Source: an uncultured Verrucomicrobiota bacterium (GTDB taxonomy: Bacteria; Verrucomicrobiota; Kiritimatiellia; CAIQIC01; Lenti-01). Taken from it: a stretch of DNA of 47,148 nt. Position 1 is the stretch's first letter; every line of letters begins with the position of its first letter. Positions 8,187 through 16,519 of the stretch are shown here, in pieces. Position numbers and translations under genes: made by a program. Under the pieces are notes generated by a model that saw only the letters and a program-made list of their open reading frames with translations, did no database searches and was not told the DNA's origin. The DNA lies in contig CALMBO010000019.1 of NCBI GenBank assembly GCA_937860055.1, positions 1 through 47,148 of the forward strand, read 5' to 3'.

Positions 8187-8942
8187 TCAGTCGAATTCGA
8201 GGGTGACGCTGTCGGTCTCGCTGCCGGAGGTGACGGAGATCGTCACGGAGTTGTCGGCCGTGCCGGCGGTCCGGGTATAGCTGGCGATGCTGCCCGAGTA
8301 GGAGAAGGTCCCGTAGGCGACGCTGGAAGGCCAGGAATAGGAGGAGGTGCCGCCGGACGCCGTGAGCGTGACGGTTTCGTTCGAGGAGACGTTGTAGGTG
8401 CTGGCGGCGAGGGAGAGGGACGACGAGGGGTTGTTGGTGGCGGAAGGGGCGACGGTGGCCTGGGCATAGAGGCTTCCGTAGAAGGCGGGCTCGATCCAGG
8501 TGGCGTCCATGGTGGACCGCTGGTCGGCATAGACCAGCGTTCCGGCGATTTCGGTGGACATGCCGGCGGTGGTGCGTCCGCGGAGGCTGAAGGTGGCGGT
8601 TCCGTTCTGGATGGCGGAGATGCTGCCGGCCCAGGTCATGCCGGCGCTGTCGTAGGCTTCGAGCGCGCTGCCATACTGGAGGAGGCGCAGGGAGGTGATG
8701 AGCTCGCCGGTGGGGCGGTTGCCCGGTTCCTGGTTGGGGAAGACCAGGGGGAGGACGTTGGTGCTGCTGGTGCTGGGATGCATGTAGAGGCCCGCGAAGT
8801 TGTAGATCGTGCCCGAATTGTCGGAGAGCACCGCCGTGGTGCTGTCCACCGAGCCGGTTTCGCAGCCGGCCAGGGCGATGACCAGGGGAAGGGCCAGTGA
8901 AAGGAAAAGGGCGCGGGGGACGGCGATCCGGAAGATGTTCAT
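8187..8942 (-). CDS. Lipoprotein with C-terminal Ig-like domain
   Basis: A 251-residue predicted lipoprotein. The signal segment ends in lipobox LAGC with Cys27 as the lipidation site. The start at 8942 is preferred over upstream in-frame ATGs because GAGGA lies eight bases before it. The middle (about 30-165) is beta-rich with no recognised family. The C-terminal 85 residues are Ser/Thr-rich, with alternating strands like bacterial Ig-like or PKD domains. It is divergent from hpt and is the first gene of the unit leading to cysE and tRNA-Lys. Function unknown; an outer-membrane surface protein is a reasonable inference. Confidence 0.8.
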   Translation of the reverse strand: MNIFRIAVPRALFLSLALPLVIALAGCETGSVDSTTAVLSDNSGTIYNFAGLYMHPSTSSTNVLPLVFPNQEPGNRPTGELITSLRLLQYGSALEAYDSAGMTWAGSISAIQNGTATFSLRGRTTAGMSTEIAGTLVYADQRSTMDATWIEPAFYGSLYAQATVAPSATNNPSSSLSLAASTYNVSSNETVTLTASGGTSSYSWPSSVAYGTFSYSGSIASYTRTAGTADNSVTISVTSGSETDSVTLEFD

Positions 8943-9045
8943 GGGCGTGTTCCTCATAGAAACTCTTTTTAACTTCCCCCATCCGGCCTGTTTTTGCAAG
9001 ACTGTTTGCGGCGGAAAAACCCGCCACGGAGGAGAAACCCCATTT

Positions 9046-9603
9046 ATGAGACCCTATCATGTCGATGAAGTCCTGATCACGCCGCGCCAATTGGAGCGCC
9101 GGGTGGACGAGCTGGCGCGCGAGATCGCGGCGGTCGGGCGGAGCGAGAACCTGGTGGTCATCGGCATCCTGCGCGGCAGCTTCATCTTCCTGGCGGACCT
9201 GGTCCGCTGGTTTGCCATGAACGACCTGCATCCGCGCATCGACTTCATGATCATGGAGAGCTATGGCAGCGGCACCACGGCCCAGAAGGAGCCCGTCGTC
9301 AGCCGCGACTGCACCATCGATCTGGCGGGGGCGGACGTGGTGGTGGTGGACGACATCCTGGACACGGGGCGCACGCTGCAGAAGGCGGCGCGGCATCTGA
9401 AGGAGAAGGGGGCGAAGACCGTCCGGGTCTGCGCGCTGCTCGACAAGCCCTCCCGCCGCATCGTGCCCTTCGAGGCGGATTTCGTCGGTTTCAAGATCGA
9501 GGACGCCTTCGTGGTCGGCTACGGACTCGACTACGACGGCCGGCACCGCGAGCTGCCGCACATCGCGAAGGTCACCTTCACGGACGAGGCGAAGGGCCGG
9601 TAG
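9046..9603 (+). CDS. hpt: Hypoxanthine phosphoribosyltransferase
   Basis: A 185-residue cytoplasmic purine-salvage enzyme that joins hypoxanthine (and often guanine) to PRPP to give the nucleotide. The type I PRTase signature VVVVDDILDTGRT spans residues 98-110, and the family's ILRGSF (41-46) and ESYGSGT (71-77) loops are intact. The ATG at 9046 has a strong GGAGGAG ribosome-binding site 11 bases upstream. The length is normal for the family. The next gene, a polysaccharide deacetylase, starts six bases after the stop, so the two are likely co-transcribed. Confidence 0.95.
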   Translation: MRPYHVDEVLITPRQLERRVDELAREIAAVGRSENLVVIGILRGSFIFLADLVRWFAMNDLHPRIDFMIMESYGSGTTAQKEPVVSRDCTIDLAGADVVVVDDILDTGRTLQKAARHLKEKGAKTVRVCALLDKPSRRIVPFEADFVGFKIEDAFVVGYGLDYDGRHRELPHIAKVTFTDEAKGR

Positions 9604-9609
9604 CTTTCC

Positions 9610-10491
9610 ATGCGGACGTTCCTGAAAGCCTCCCTTGCGCGAGCCTATGCCGCCAGCGGCGGCTTGCAGCGCCTCCACGCCGGGCGGCTGGTCATCCTGA
9701 CCTTCCACCGCGTGCGTCCCGGGGGGGAGGATCCGGCCACGCGCGCCATGCGCACGCTCGACGTGGCGGTGCCCGATTTCCGGCGCATCCTGTCGCGCAT
9801 GCGGGAGGACTACGAGCCGGTCGCCCTTGGCGACTGGGCCGCGCGCGCCTCGCCGCCCGCCCGCGCCTCGTTCGCCGTCACCTTCGACGACGGATGGGCC
9901 GACAACCACGAGCATGCGTTTCCCGTGCTGCGCGAGCTGGGCATTCCCGCCACGGTTTTCCTGGCCACGGGGGCCGTCGAGGATCGGACGCCCTTCTGGT
10001 GGCAGCTGCCGGGGCTTTCCGACGGCGAGATCGAGATCCTGAAGCGCCGGCCGCACTCCTGGATCGAGGCCCGGCTGGCGGAACAGCCGGAATTCCGGAA
10101 GGTGCACGCCGCCGATTTCCTGACATGGGAGCAAATCCGCGAAATGGGCCGGAGCGGCCTGGTTGCCTTCGGGCCGCATGGGCATCGCCATGCCCTGCTG
10201 ACTTCGCTGCCGCACGAGGAAGCGGTGGAGGATGTCCGCCATTGCTGGTCACTGCTGAGGGAGCGCGTGCCGGAGGCCTTGACGCCGGTGCTGGCCTGGC
10301 CCAACGGCGACGCGCGGGACGATCTCGCCGCCGACCTTGAGGCGATGGGGCTGCGCGCGGCGGTCGGCACCGGCCGGGGTGCCGCCGCCACCGTCGCGGA
10401 AGCTCGCTGGAATTTGCCGAGGAACAACGTGGACCGCCATCTTGCCAGTCACCCCGGCCTTTGGCCCTGGTTGCTGATGCGCGCCCGGTGA
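9610..10491 (+). CDS. Polysaccharide deacetylase family protein (NodB-like)
   Basis: A 293-residue protein of the carbohydrate esterase 4 / NodB fold, which removes N- or O-acetyl groups from polysaccharides using a metal. The first motif TFDDGW (91-96) supplies the catalytic base Asp93 and metal ligand Asp94. The second region FGPHGHRH supplies the metal histidines. An AWPNGD segment near residue 235 corresponds to the family's later motif. No signal peptide is evident, so it may act on an intracellular or membrane-associated substrate such as a lipid-linked glycan. The substrate is unknown. It follows hpt by six bases. Confidence 0.85.
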   Translation: MRTFLKASLARAYAASGGLQRLHAGRLVILTFHRVRPGGEDPATRAMRTLDVAVPDFRRILSRMREDYEPVALGDWAARASPPARASFAVTFDDGWADNHEHAFPVLRELGIPATVFLATGAVEDRTPFWWQLPGLSDGEIEILKRRPHSWIEARLAEQPEFRKVHAADFLTWEQIREMGRSGLVAFGPHGHRHALLTSLPHEEAVEDVRHCWSLLRERVPEALTPVLAWPNGDARDDLAADLEAMGLRAAVGTGRGAAATVAEARWNLPRNNVDRHLASHPGLWPWLLMRAR

Positions 10492-10536
10492 AAATGGGGT
10501 AGATTTTCCACGATGGGAGACAAATAGGAGCCGGCC

Positions 10537-11592
10537 ATGGACGAGATGAAATGGGCGTGGGTGCTGTTTGTGGCGGCGACGCTGGCCTTGCTGGTCCGCC
10601 TGGCGATGTGGTTCCTGCCGTCGCCGGCCCTGCGGCATTCCCAGAAGGTTTCCTCCGCCGCGGATTCCATTCCCGTGTCCGCGCCGGCGGAACGGCCGGC
10701 CGAAGCGCCGTTGCCGAGACCAATGACTGAAACGGAGGGGCCGGCCGCCGCGCCGCAGGAAGAGGATTGGCCGGTGGCGGAACCGGTCCGGGCGCCGATT
10801 CCGCGGATGGAGGCGAAGACGGTCCCTTCCGGTCCTCCGCCCGAGGAGTTCCATCTGCGCCATACGCGGTGGGGCATGTCGCGGGAGGAGGTGAGGGCGT
10901 CGGAGGCGGAGGTGCCGCTGCGGGAGAGCGAGAGTTCGCTGCTGTATTCAACGACGACGCTCGAGATGCCGTGCCTGCTGACATATTCCTTTGCGGAGGG
11001 GAGGCTGGCGCGCGCACGGCTTTCGTTCTCCGATCCGGCGGGCCGGGACATCCCGCCGCTGACCGTTGCGCAGGCGCAGCGCCGGTACCTCTATCTGCGC
11101 GAACAACTGAGGGCCCGCTACGGCGAACCGGTGCAGAAGACCGTCCACATGCCGCGGGACGTCTCCGGCCTGCGCCGCAGCGTCCAGAAGCAGGACGAGC
11201 TCTCCGCCCAATACGACCTGGAGATCGCGGAGGCGGAGGAACGCATGAAGCGGCAGCGCGAAATCCTGCAACGGCGCTTTGCGCGGTGGGCCAGCCCCGC
11301 CGAGATGGTGGAGCGGGAGATATACCCCTATGAACGCGATCTGGCCGAACTGCGGGTCTGGAAGAAGGAAGCCGTCGACCGGGCCAATGAAACGCGGAAG
11401 CACATCGCGAAAAGCCAGGAGGCGGATTTCTCGAGCCCGCTGGTGGCGACCATGACGTCGCGCTGGCCTTTTGCGCGGGGAGTCCACGACATCGAGCTCA
11501 AGCTGGATTGCCGTCCCGCCGTTCCGCGCCTGGATATCCGCTACCAAAGTACGCAGGCCCTTCCGGGGGACTGGGAGAAGAATGCGCTGTAG
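10537..11592 (+). CDS. Membrane-anchored protein with coiled coil
   Basis: A 351-residue protein with an N-terminal membrane anchor (about residues 6-27), a Pro/Ala/Glu-rich linker (about 40-105) and a folded region that begins HTRWGMSREEVRASE, similar in style to the WGMS-x-x-EV segments of small envelope proteins. A long charged helix, probably a coiled coil, covers about 210-270. No catalytic motif is visible and I do not recognise the family. It is probably a periplasm-facing envelope protein. It converges with the proline-rich protein gene at 11647. Confidence 0.7.
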   Translation: MDEMKWAWVLFVAATLALLVRLAMWFLPSPALRHSQKVSSAADSIPVSAPAERPAEAPLPRPMTETEGPAAAPQEEDWPVAEPVRAPIPRMEAKTVPSGPPPEEFHLRHTRWGMSREEVRASEAEVPLRESESSLLYSTTTLEMPCLLTYSFAEGRLARARLSFSDPAGRDIPPLTVAQAQRRYLYLREQLRARYGEPVQKTVHMPRDVSGLRRSVQKQDELSAQYDLEIAEAEERMKRQREILQRRFARWASPAEMVEREIYPYERDLAELRVWKKEAVDRANETRKHIAKSQEADFSSPLVATMTSRWPFARGVHDIELKLDCRPAVPRLDIRYQSTQALPGDWEKNAL

Positions 11593-11646
11593 GGTGCGGC
11601 CGGCCGAAAAAGGCCCGGGCATCCAAGGATTCGAGGAATCGGTCTA

Positions 11647-12390
11647 CTAGGGGGAAACGGATTTGGCCGAACGCAGGAAGATTTGGGCGACGATCGCTTC
11701 GCGCAGTTCGCGCCGCGTACGGAGGCGGGCCACCAGGGGGGCGCCGGCGTGGTGGGTGCGGTCGAATCCAGGCATCGGCAGGATGGGGAGGGGCGCCAAG
11801 CGCAGCCCCATGGCATAGACGCGGGGCAGGATCATGCCGGTATGGCGGGTGGCGGTATCGAGCGCTCGGTGCTCACCCCCGCGGCTCTGGACGCTCGGTC
11901 CCGCGGAAGCAACGGCGATCCGTTCGGCTTCGGCCAGGCGGGCGGCTTCCGCCGCCTCCTGTTTGGCGCGGGCCAGGCGCGCGGCCAGTTCCGGGGCGAC
12001 CGGGCCGGCGGGGCGGCGGAGCGCGGTGCGCGGAACGGGCTTGCGGGCCGGGGGCGCGCGAATGGTCGGCGGAGGGGGAGGTGGCGCCGCCTGAGAGGAG
12101 GGGGCGGGACGTGGAGAGATGGGGGGCTCCGGCGTATTCGGAATGTTGGCGCCCAGCCGGCGGAAGATCTCGGCCAGTTCGCCGGGAGAGGGAGACTCCC
12201 CGCCGCCGGTTCCGGCGGCGGGGGCGGTCGGACGGGGGGCCTGGGCCTGTTGCGCCTTCCGGGCCTGTTTCTTCCTCGCGGAGCCGATCTGGGCCAGCAG
12301 CCATATGACGCCTGCAATGACCCAGACGACGACATCGACGAGGGACGAGTCTGGGTCGACGCCGAGGAAGATGGGGGGCAGGGGGTGCAT
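11647..12390 (-). CDS. Proline-rich membrane protein at the end of the floA operon
   Basis: A 247-residue protein of unknown family. One membrane segment lies near the N-terminus (about residues 18-36). A Lys/Ala/Gln-rich stretch follows, then a long Pro/Ala-rich linker (about 85-130), an Ala/Glu/Arg helix (about 130-160) and a C-terminal segment rich in Arg and Leu. Its ATG overlaps the floA stop by one base (TGATG), so its translation is probably coupled to floA. The position suggests a function with the flotillin-like assembly, perhaps as a partner or adaptor; this is inference from context only. Confidence 0.7.
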   Translation of the reverse strand: MHPLPPIFLGVDPDSSLVDVVVWVIAGVIWLLAQIGSARKKQARKAQQAQAPRPTAPAAGTGGGESPSPGELAEIFRRLGANIPNTPEPPISPRPAPSSQAAPPPPPPTIRAPPARKPVPRTALRRPAGPVAPELAARLARAKQEAAEAARLAEAERIAVASAGPSVQSRGGEHRALDTATRHTGMILPRVYAMGLRLAPLPILPMPGFDRTHHAGAPLVARLRTRRELREAIVAQIFLRSAKSVSP

Positions 12391-13415
12391 CAGGCCTGCG
12401 GGGGCTTTTCGCCTTCGGCGAGGGACTCGCGCATGGAGGTGTCGGCCATGATGTTCTGCATGCGCAGGTAGTCCATGACACCCAGCTTGCCTTCCTTCAT
12501 GGCCGTGGCGATGGCCATGGGGATTTCGGCCTGGGCGGCGACGACCTTCGCCTGCATTTCCTGGATGCGGGCGCGCATTTCCTGCTCGGCGGCGACGGCT
12601 GTGGCGCGGCGGCCTTCGGCCTCGGCCTGGCGCAGTTTCTTGTCGGCCTCGGCGCGTTCGGTCTCGAGCAGGGCGCCGACGTTGGCGACCTCGCGCGCGC
12701 CGGAGACGCCGGCGACGGAGACATCGGCGATGTCGATCGAGACGATTTCGAAGGCGGTCTGGGAATCCAGTCCGCTGCCGAGCACCTTCTTGCTGATCTC
12801 GTCGGGGTTCTCGAGCACGGCCTTGTAGCTTTGGGAGGAGCCGATGGCGGAAACGATGCCCTGGCCGACGCGGGCGATGATGGTGTCCTCGGTGGCGCCG
12901 CCGACGAGGCGGGCGAGGTTGGCGCGCACGGTGACGCGGGCCTTGACCAGCAGGCGGATGCCGTCCTTGGCGACGGCGTCGAGCATGGAGGCGCCCTTGG
13001 TCGGATCGGGGCAGTCGATGACCTTGGGATTCACGGAGGTGCGGACGGCGTCATACACGTCGCGGCCGGCGAGGTCGATGGCGGCGGCCCGCTGGAAGGA
13101 GAGCTCGATGTTGGCCTTGTCCGCGGCGATGAGGGCCTGGACGACGTTGATGACGTCGCCGCCGGCGAGGAAGTGGGCCTCGAGCTGGTCGGTGCCGAGC
13201 GGCAGGCCGGCCTTGACGGCGCGGATGCGGGCGTCGACGATGAGCGTGGGGGGCACGTTGCGGAGCTTCATGCCGAGCAGGTTGAGCAGGGAGATGTAGG
13301 CGCCGGACATCCACGCGCGCACCCACACCTTCAGGAAATAGAAGAAGATGCTGAGCAGGATGACGACGACGATCGCCAGCAGGATGAACAGGATGTTGAT
13401 GAAGGGCATGGTCAT
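12390..13415 (-). CDS. floA: Flotillin-like protein FloA
   Basis: A 341-residue SPFH-type protein of the FloA (YqfA) family, which organises functional membrane microdomains. It has an N-terminal hydrophobic hairpin (about residues 5-30), the conserved NLLGMKLR and PTLIVDARI segments, the SPFH core with [14 protein letters not shown], and a C-terminal Glu/Ala/Arg-rich region (about 245-310). The length matches the family. The start codon overlaps the stop of the upstream beta-helix membrane protein gene (ATGA). The family commonly neighbours nfeD, as it does here with one gene between. An alternative start is the Met at residue 3. Confidence 0.95.
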   Translation of the reverse strand: MTMPFINILFILLAIVVVILLSIFFYFLKVWVRAWMSGAYISLLNLLGMKLRNVPPTLIVDARIRAVKAGLPLGTDQLEAHFLAGGDVINVVQALIAADKANIELSFQRAAAIDLAGRDVYDAVRTSVNPKVIDCPDPTKGASMLDAVAKDGIRLLVKARVTVRANLARLVGGATEDTIIARVGQGIVSAIGSSQSYKAVLENPDEISKKVLGSGLDSQTAFEIVSIDIADVSVAGVSGAREVANVGALLETERAEADKKLRQAEAEGRRATAVAAEQEMRARIQEMQAKVVAAQAEIPMAIATAMKEGKLGVMDYLRMQNIMADTSMRESLAEGEKPPQA

Positions 13416-14566
13416 GGCGCGACTCCTTTTGTTTCTTCAGATGGGTTGTGGTCGGGGTTTTTGGGCAAAGGGGGCGGGACGGGCGGGAGCGTGGCGACCG
13501 GGAAGCAGGGGCGCTGCAGGAAGGCGAGCACGAGCGCGCCGGATCCCAGCACGAGGACCGGCAGGACGAGGAACGAACCGACGCCGGGGAGCGCCGACGC
13601 GAAATACAGGATGAAAAGGCCGGTGGCGAGGGCGGAGAGGACGCGCGAGAAAGTCTGGGGTCCGGGCGCGCGCAGCAGCGCGTGGCCCAGCCAGAGGGCG
13701 ATGACGATGTGCGAAAGATAGAGCATCGCGGCGTAAAGCGCGCCCAGCAGGAGGGCCAGCGGGATGCCGATGATGGTCACGAAGGCGAAGACGACGAGGA
13801 AGGGCCCCAGCGCCAGCGCGGCCGCTCCGGCGAGCAGCACGCGCCACGGCGAGAGGCGCAGTTTCCTCACCGCCCCGCCGGCCAGCATCGGGAAGAGGCC
13901 GACAAACGGCATGCCCACCAGCAGCGCCGCGAGGAACAGATAGCCGTGGAGCATGAAGCGCGAACGCGGCGAGGCGTCCGGAAGCAGGATCTGCGCCTGC
14001 GAGACGGTTCCGCCGACGGAGACGCTGGAATCGTAGACGAGGGGCTTGGGCGAGGTGTAGACCAGATCGCCTTCGATCCGCGTGCCGGGCGCGAGGAAGA
14101 TCTCGTCGGCATGGATGCGGACGCGGCCTCCCCAGCGGCCGCCGAGCGTGACGGATCGCGCGAAGATCCAGGCATCGCCCTCCACGGCGCCTTCGCAGAT
14201 GACGGACGCGCCGAAGAGCGCCATCTCGCCGCGCACGACGGAATTGGTCGTGAGCTGCAGGCCGTTGGCGTAGGCGAACAGGTTTTGCCGCGCCGTCCCG
14301 GTGATCACGGTGGAACTGGAGAAGACGCGCAGGTCGCCGCCGGATTCGCCGTCGAAGCGGACGGCGGTGGTGGCCAGCAGCCACAGGTCGCGCTCGGCCT
14401 TTCCCTGGATGTCCAGGCTTTGGGCGGCCCACAGGGTTTCCTCCGCGAGCGTTTCGCCGGCGGGCAGGACGAGGGCGTTGGTGGTTTCGCCCGCCCGCCA
14501 TTGGTAGGCCTGCGCGGCCGCCGGCGCCAGGCAGAGGAGGGCCAGGATGGACAGGAGGCGCCTCAT
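13412..14566 (-). CDS. Secreted beta-helix plus multi-pass membrane protein
   Basis: A 384-residue protein lying between nfeD and floA. It has a signal peptide (about 1-20, ending AQA), then about 170 residues of repeated short strands (motifs such as GGDLRVF, GEMALFG, EGDAWIF, GGRVRIH) that resemble the right-handed beta-helix of bactofilins. Several membrane segments follow at about 205-350, and a Pro-rich cytoplasmic tail ends the protein. The fold assignment is by pattern only. Its start overlaps the nfeD stop and its stop overlaps the floA start, both ATGA. A long in-frame extension upstream is rejected because it crosses nfeD and lacks protein character. It may scaffold the flotillin assembly from the periplasmic side. 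Confidence 0.8.
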   Translation of the reverse strand: MRRLLSILALLCLAPAAAQAYQWRAGETTNALVLPAGETLAEETLWAAQSLDIQGKAERDLWLLATTAVRFDGESGGDLRVFSSSTVITGTARQNLFAYANGLQLTTNSVVRGEMALFGASVICEGAVEGDAWIFARSVTLGGRWGGRVRIHADEIFLAPGTRIEGDLVYTSPKPLVYDSSVSVGGTVSQAQILLPDASPRSRFMLHGYLFLAALLVGMPFVGLFPMLAGGAVRKLRLSPWRVLLAGAAALALGPFLVVFAFVTIIGIPLALLLGALYAAMLYLSHIVIALWLGHALLRAPGPQTFSRVLSALATGLFILYFASALPGVGSFLVLPVLVLGSGALVLAFLQRPCFPVATLPPVPPPLPKNPDHNPSEETKGVAP

Positions 14567-15054
14567 GGCGCGGCACCGGCTTCGCGGACGAGGAGGTTGC
14601 CGTCGCGGATGGCGCTGACGCGGACCGCGGCGCCGGCGGCGATCCATTCGCCGCCCTCGGCCAGCACGTCGTAGCGCTTGCCGCCGATGAGCGCGATGCC
14701 GGCGGGGCGGAGGGCCGTGACCGCTTCGCCGGCGGCCCCGACCAGACCGGGCTCGGGCGCGGCGGACTTGAACGCGGCGCCGTCGGTGTGGAGGGCGATG
14801 CGCTTGCCGGTCCGGCTGCGGGGGAACAGCTGCACCCACAGCAGGAGGGCGATGCCGCCGAAGACCACGATGGAAATCGCCGAGATGAAGCCCCAAGGCG
14901 GGGGAAAATACGCCAGGCCCACGCCCATGGCGGCCAGCATGGCGAGGCCCCCGATGACGCCGGCGACGCCGCCGGGGATGAACACCTCGGCGATGATGAG
15001 CAGCAATCCGGCGGCCAGCATGGCGATATACCAGGAAAGAGGACTCATATTCAT
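14563..15054 (-). CDS. NfeD-like membrane protein
   Basis: A 163-residue NfeD-family protein of the short type that lacks the serine protease domain. Hydrophobic segments cover about residues 7-75, including the family's IIAEVFIPG motif. The C-terminal part (about 100-163) has the OB-fold pattern GLVGAAGEAVTALRPAGIALIGGKRYDV. NfeD proteins are thought to pair with flotillin/SPFH partners; floA is two genes downstream in the same operon. The start is uncertain among three in-frame ATGs because none has a good Shine-Dalgarno sequence; 15054 is chosen since it precedes the first membrane segment closely. Confidence 0.88.
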   Translation of the reverse strand: MNMSPLSWYIAMLAAGLLLIIAEVFIPGGVAGVIGGLAMLAAMGVGLAYFPPPWGFISAISIVVFGGIALLLWVQLFPRSRTGKRIALHTDGAAFKSAAPEPGLVGAAGEAVTALRPAGIALIGGKRYDVLAEGGEWIAAGAAVRVSAIRDGNLLVREAGAAP

Positions 15055-15115
15055 GGCGACAGCGTAACATGCCGGAGCGGAGGTTTGCAAAATGTCTTTT
15101 TGGGATGGAATCGGA

Positions 15116-15145
15116 TTGCCAGGGCGCTTCTTCCCGTGCTAAAAA
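15116..15145 (+). promoter_or_regulatory. Predicted promoter of the small lipoprotein gene
   Basis: TTGCCA (15116-15121) and TAAAAA (15140-15145) with an 18-bp spacer match five and four positions of the sigma-70 consensus. The predicted leader of about 50 bases contains a 6-bp hairpin, ATCCCG and CGGGAT around TGGATG (15147-15164). Confidence 0.45.
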
Positions 15146-15201
15146 ATCCCGTGGATGCGGGATGCGTGCCGGAGTCGAAAACACAAAAAGCAGGAGATCC
15201 T

Positions 15202-15609
15202 ATGTCGAAGGTGAAATGGCTGGCGTTGTTGGCGGCGGTGGCGGGGCTGGGGCTGGCGGTGGGCTGCGAGAGCGACGACGACGATGACGAGGACGGGGGG
15301 GGCGGCGGAACCGTCACCGGTTCCTATGCGGGCACCTGGAGCGGGAACGTCTGCGGCCGGGGGCTGACGATGGTGTTGAGCCAGAACGGCACGTCGCTGA
15401 GCGGCTCCTACACCTTCACCGATCCGACCTTCACCGGCACCTGCTCGGGTTCGCTGGACAGCGAGGGCCCCTCGGCCTCGGCCCATCTGGATTGCGCCGG
15501 GCACGACTGGTGGTTCGACCTCAACTTCAGCAACTACAACAACATGCTGGGCGGCTTCTACAAGGCCGAACTGGGCGGCAAGGTCTGCGACGTCAGCGCC
15601 ACGAAGTAG
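15202..15609 (+). CDS. Small lipoprotein with acidic linker
   Basis: A 135-residue predicted lipoprotein. The signal segment ends AVGC, giving Cys22 as the lipidation site. It is followed by an acidic stretch ESDDDDDED and five glycines. The Asp next to Cys22 is at position 24 (sequence C-E-S-D-D), so inner-membrane retention cannot be assumed. The folded part is beta-rich with TGSYAGTWSG and SGSYTFTD segments and several cysteines that could form disulfides. AGGAG lies six bases before the ATG. A good terminator follows. No family recognised. Confidence 0.8.
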   Translation: MSKVKWLALLAAVAGLGLAVGCESDDDDDEDGGGGGTVTGSYAGTWSGNVCGRGLTMVLSQNGTSLSGSYTFTDPTFTGTCSGSLDSEGPSASAHLDCAGHDWWFDLNFSNYNNMLGGFYKAELGGKVCDVSATK

Positions 15610-15624
15610 GGCCGTGGCATCCCC

Positions 15625-15668
15625 GGCCGGCGCGTTCCCGCGGGGGGAAGGCGCCGGCCGAAGTTTTT
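15625..15668 (+). terminator. Intrinsic terminator after the small lipoprotein
   Basis: GGCCGGCGC (15625-15633) and GCGCCGGCC (15651-15659) form a perfect 9-bp GC stem, with five T four bases further on (15664-15668). The T-run is also the first arm of the adjacent TTTTCCA palindrome. Confidence 0.65.
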
Positions 15669-15715
15669 CCATTGCATGGAAAAGCCGCCAAAAGTTTTTC
15701 CATTGCGTGGAAAAA
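15664..15715. repeat. Pair of TTTTCCA-N5-TGGAAAA palindromes, 31 bp apart
   Basis: Two hairpin-forming palindromes lie in tandem. The first (15664-15683) has loop TTGCA and the second (15695-15715) loop TTGCG; the second has an 8-bp perfect stem, TTTTTCCA and TGGAAAAA. Their equivalent bases are exactly 31 bp apart, about three helical turns. The same paired arrangement occurs at 28240-28290. Being AU-rich in the stem, they are unlike ordinary terminators; a protein-binding site or a repeated intergenic element is plausible. Confidence 0.75.
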
Positions 15716-15757
15716 CGGGGCCATGCATCCGGGGCGGGCCGTGCGGGAGGTGGAGGA

Positions 15758-16519
15758 ATGAATCAGTGGCATTGGCTGGTGGCGGGGATGCTTGGGCTGG
15801 GCATGCCGGCGGTGGCCGGACCCTCGCCGGAAGCCTACATGGAAGAGATCCGCCGGGATTTGGCGGAGGTGGAGGCGGTGCTGACGAGGTTGGAGCGGTT
15901 CGTGCGCGAGCAGGATGCCCGCATGGCGGCGGCGGAGCCGGTTTCCGCGCCCGACCGGGCGGCGCTGGAACTCGTCCAGATGAAGCTGGGCCGTGCCGCG
16001 CGGGTCGCGTGGAGGGGGGATGTCCGGGTGCCGGAGCTGCAGGCGCGCCTGGAAGGGGCGAAGCGCGCGGATGCGCGGTTGCGGGCGGCGCTGGCGCCGG
16101 AGACGCGGATGCGTCCGGACGCCTATGAGGGCGGAGATGCCGAAGAACTGAAGGCCATCGCCGGCCGGGCCGTGTCGGCGGCGCATCCGGATGTGGTGTT
16201 GCTGCGGACGGCACTGGTCTCGCCCGGCTGGACCGAAGAAGAAGTGCTGGGCTGGACGGATGAATCCCAGACCGGGATGGAAACATCGGAATTCCGCTGG
16301 CTGCTGGCGGAGGTGGCGGGGCGGATCAACGCGAACACGATGCTGTACACGGTGGAAATCCGCCAGCGCCGTTTGCCGGAGGGAGGGTGGGAGGCGTCGG
16401 CCGGCTCGATCTGGCATGCGATCCCCATGCTGGAGGAAAACGCGAGGCAGGAAGGGAAGGCAAGCCTGCGGCGGTTCCGGGAGATTCCGTCCTTTTGTTC
16501 CGGCAGGGGGTTTGGTTAG
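15758..16519 (+). CDS. Secreted protein of unknown function, upstream of aroD
   Basis: A 253-residue protein with a signal peptide (about 1-20, ending AVAG) and a GGAGG ribosome-binding site just before the ATG. Residues 25-60 form a charged amphipathic helix of coiled-coil type, and the rest is mixed helical with several Trp residues. There is no catalytic signature and I recognise no family. Its stop codon is immediately followed by the aroD start, so the two are co-transcribed, although a functional link to shikimate synthesis is not obvious. Confidence 0.7.
   Translation: MNQWHWLVAGMLGLGMPAVAGPSPEAYMEEIRRDLAEVEAVLTRLERFVREQDARMAAAEPVSAPDRAALELVQMKLGRAARVAWRGDVRVPELQARLEGAKRADARLRAALAPETRMRPDAYEGGDAEELKAIAGRAVSAAHPDVVLLRTALVSPGWTEEEVLGWTDESQTGMETSEFRWLLAEVAGRINANTMLYTVEIRQRRLPEGGWEASAGSIWHAIPMLEENARQEGKASLRRFREIPSFCSGRGFG

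Noticed and set aside
10494..10512. GAAAAT/ATTTTC inverted repeat after the deacetylase gene
   Set aside because: It resembles the TTTTCCA palindromes superficially but lacks the CCA/TGG core and is not paired, so it was not counted as a family member.
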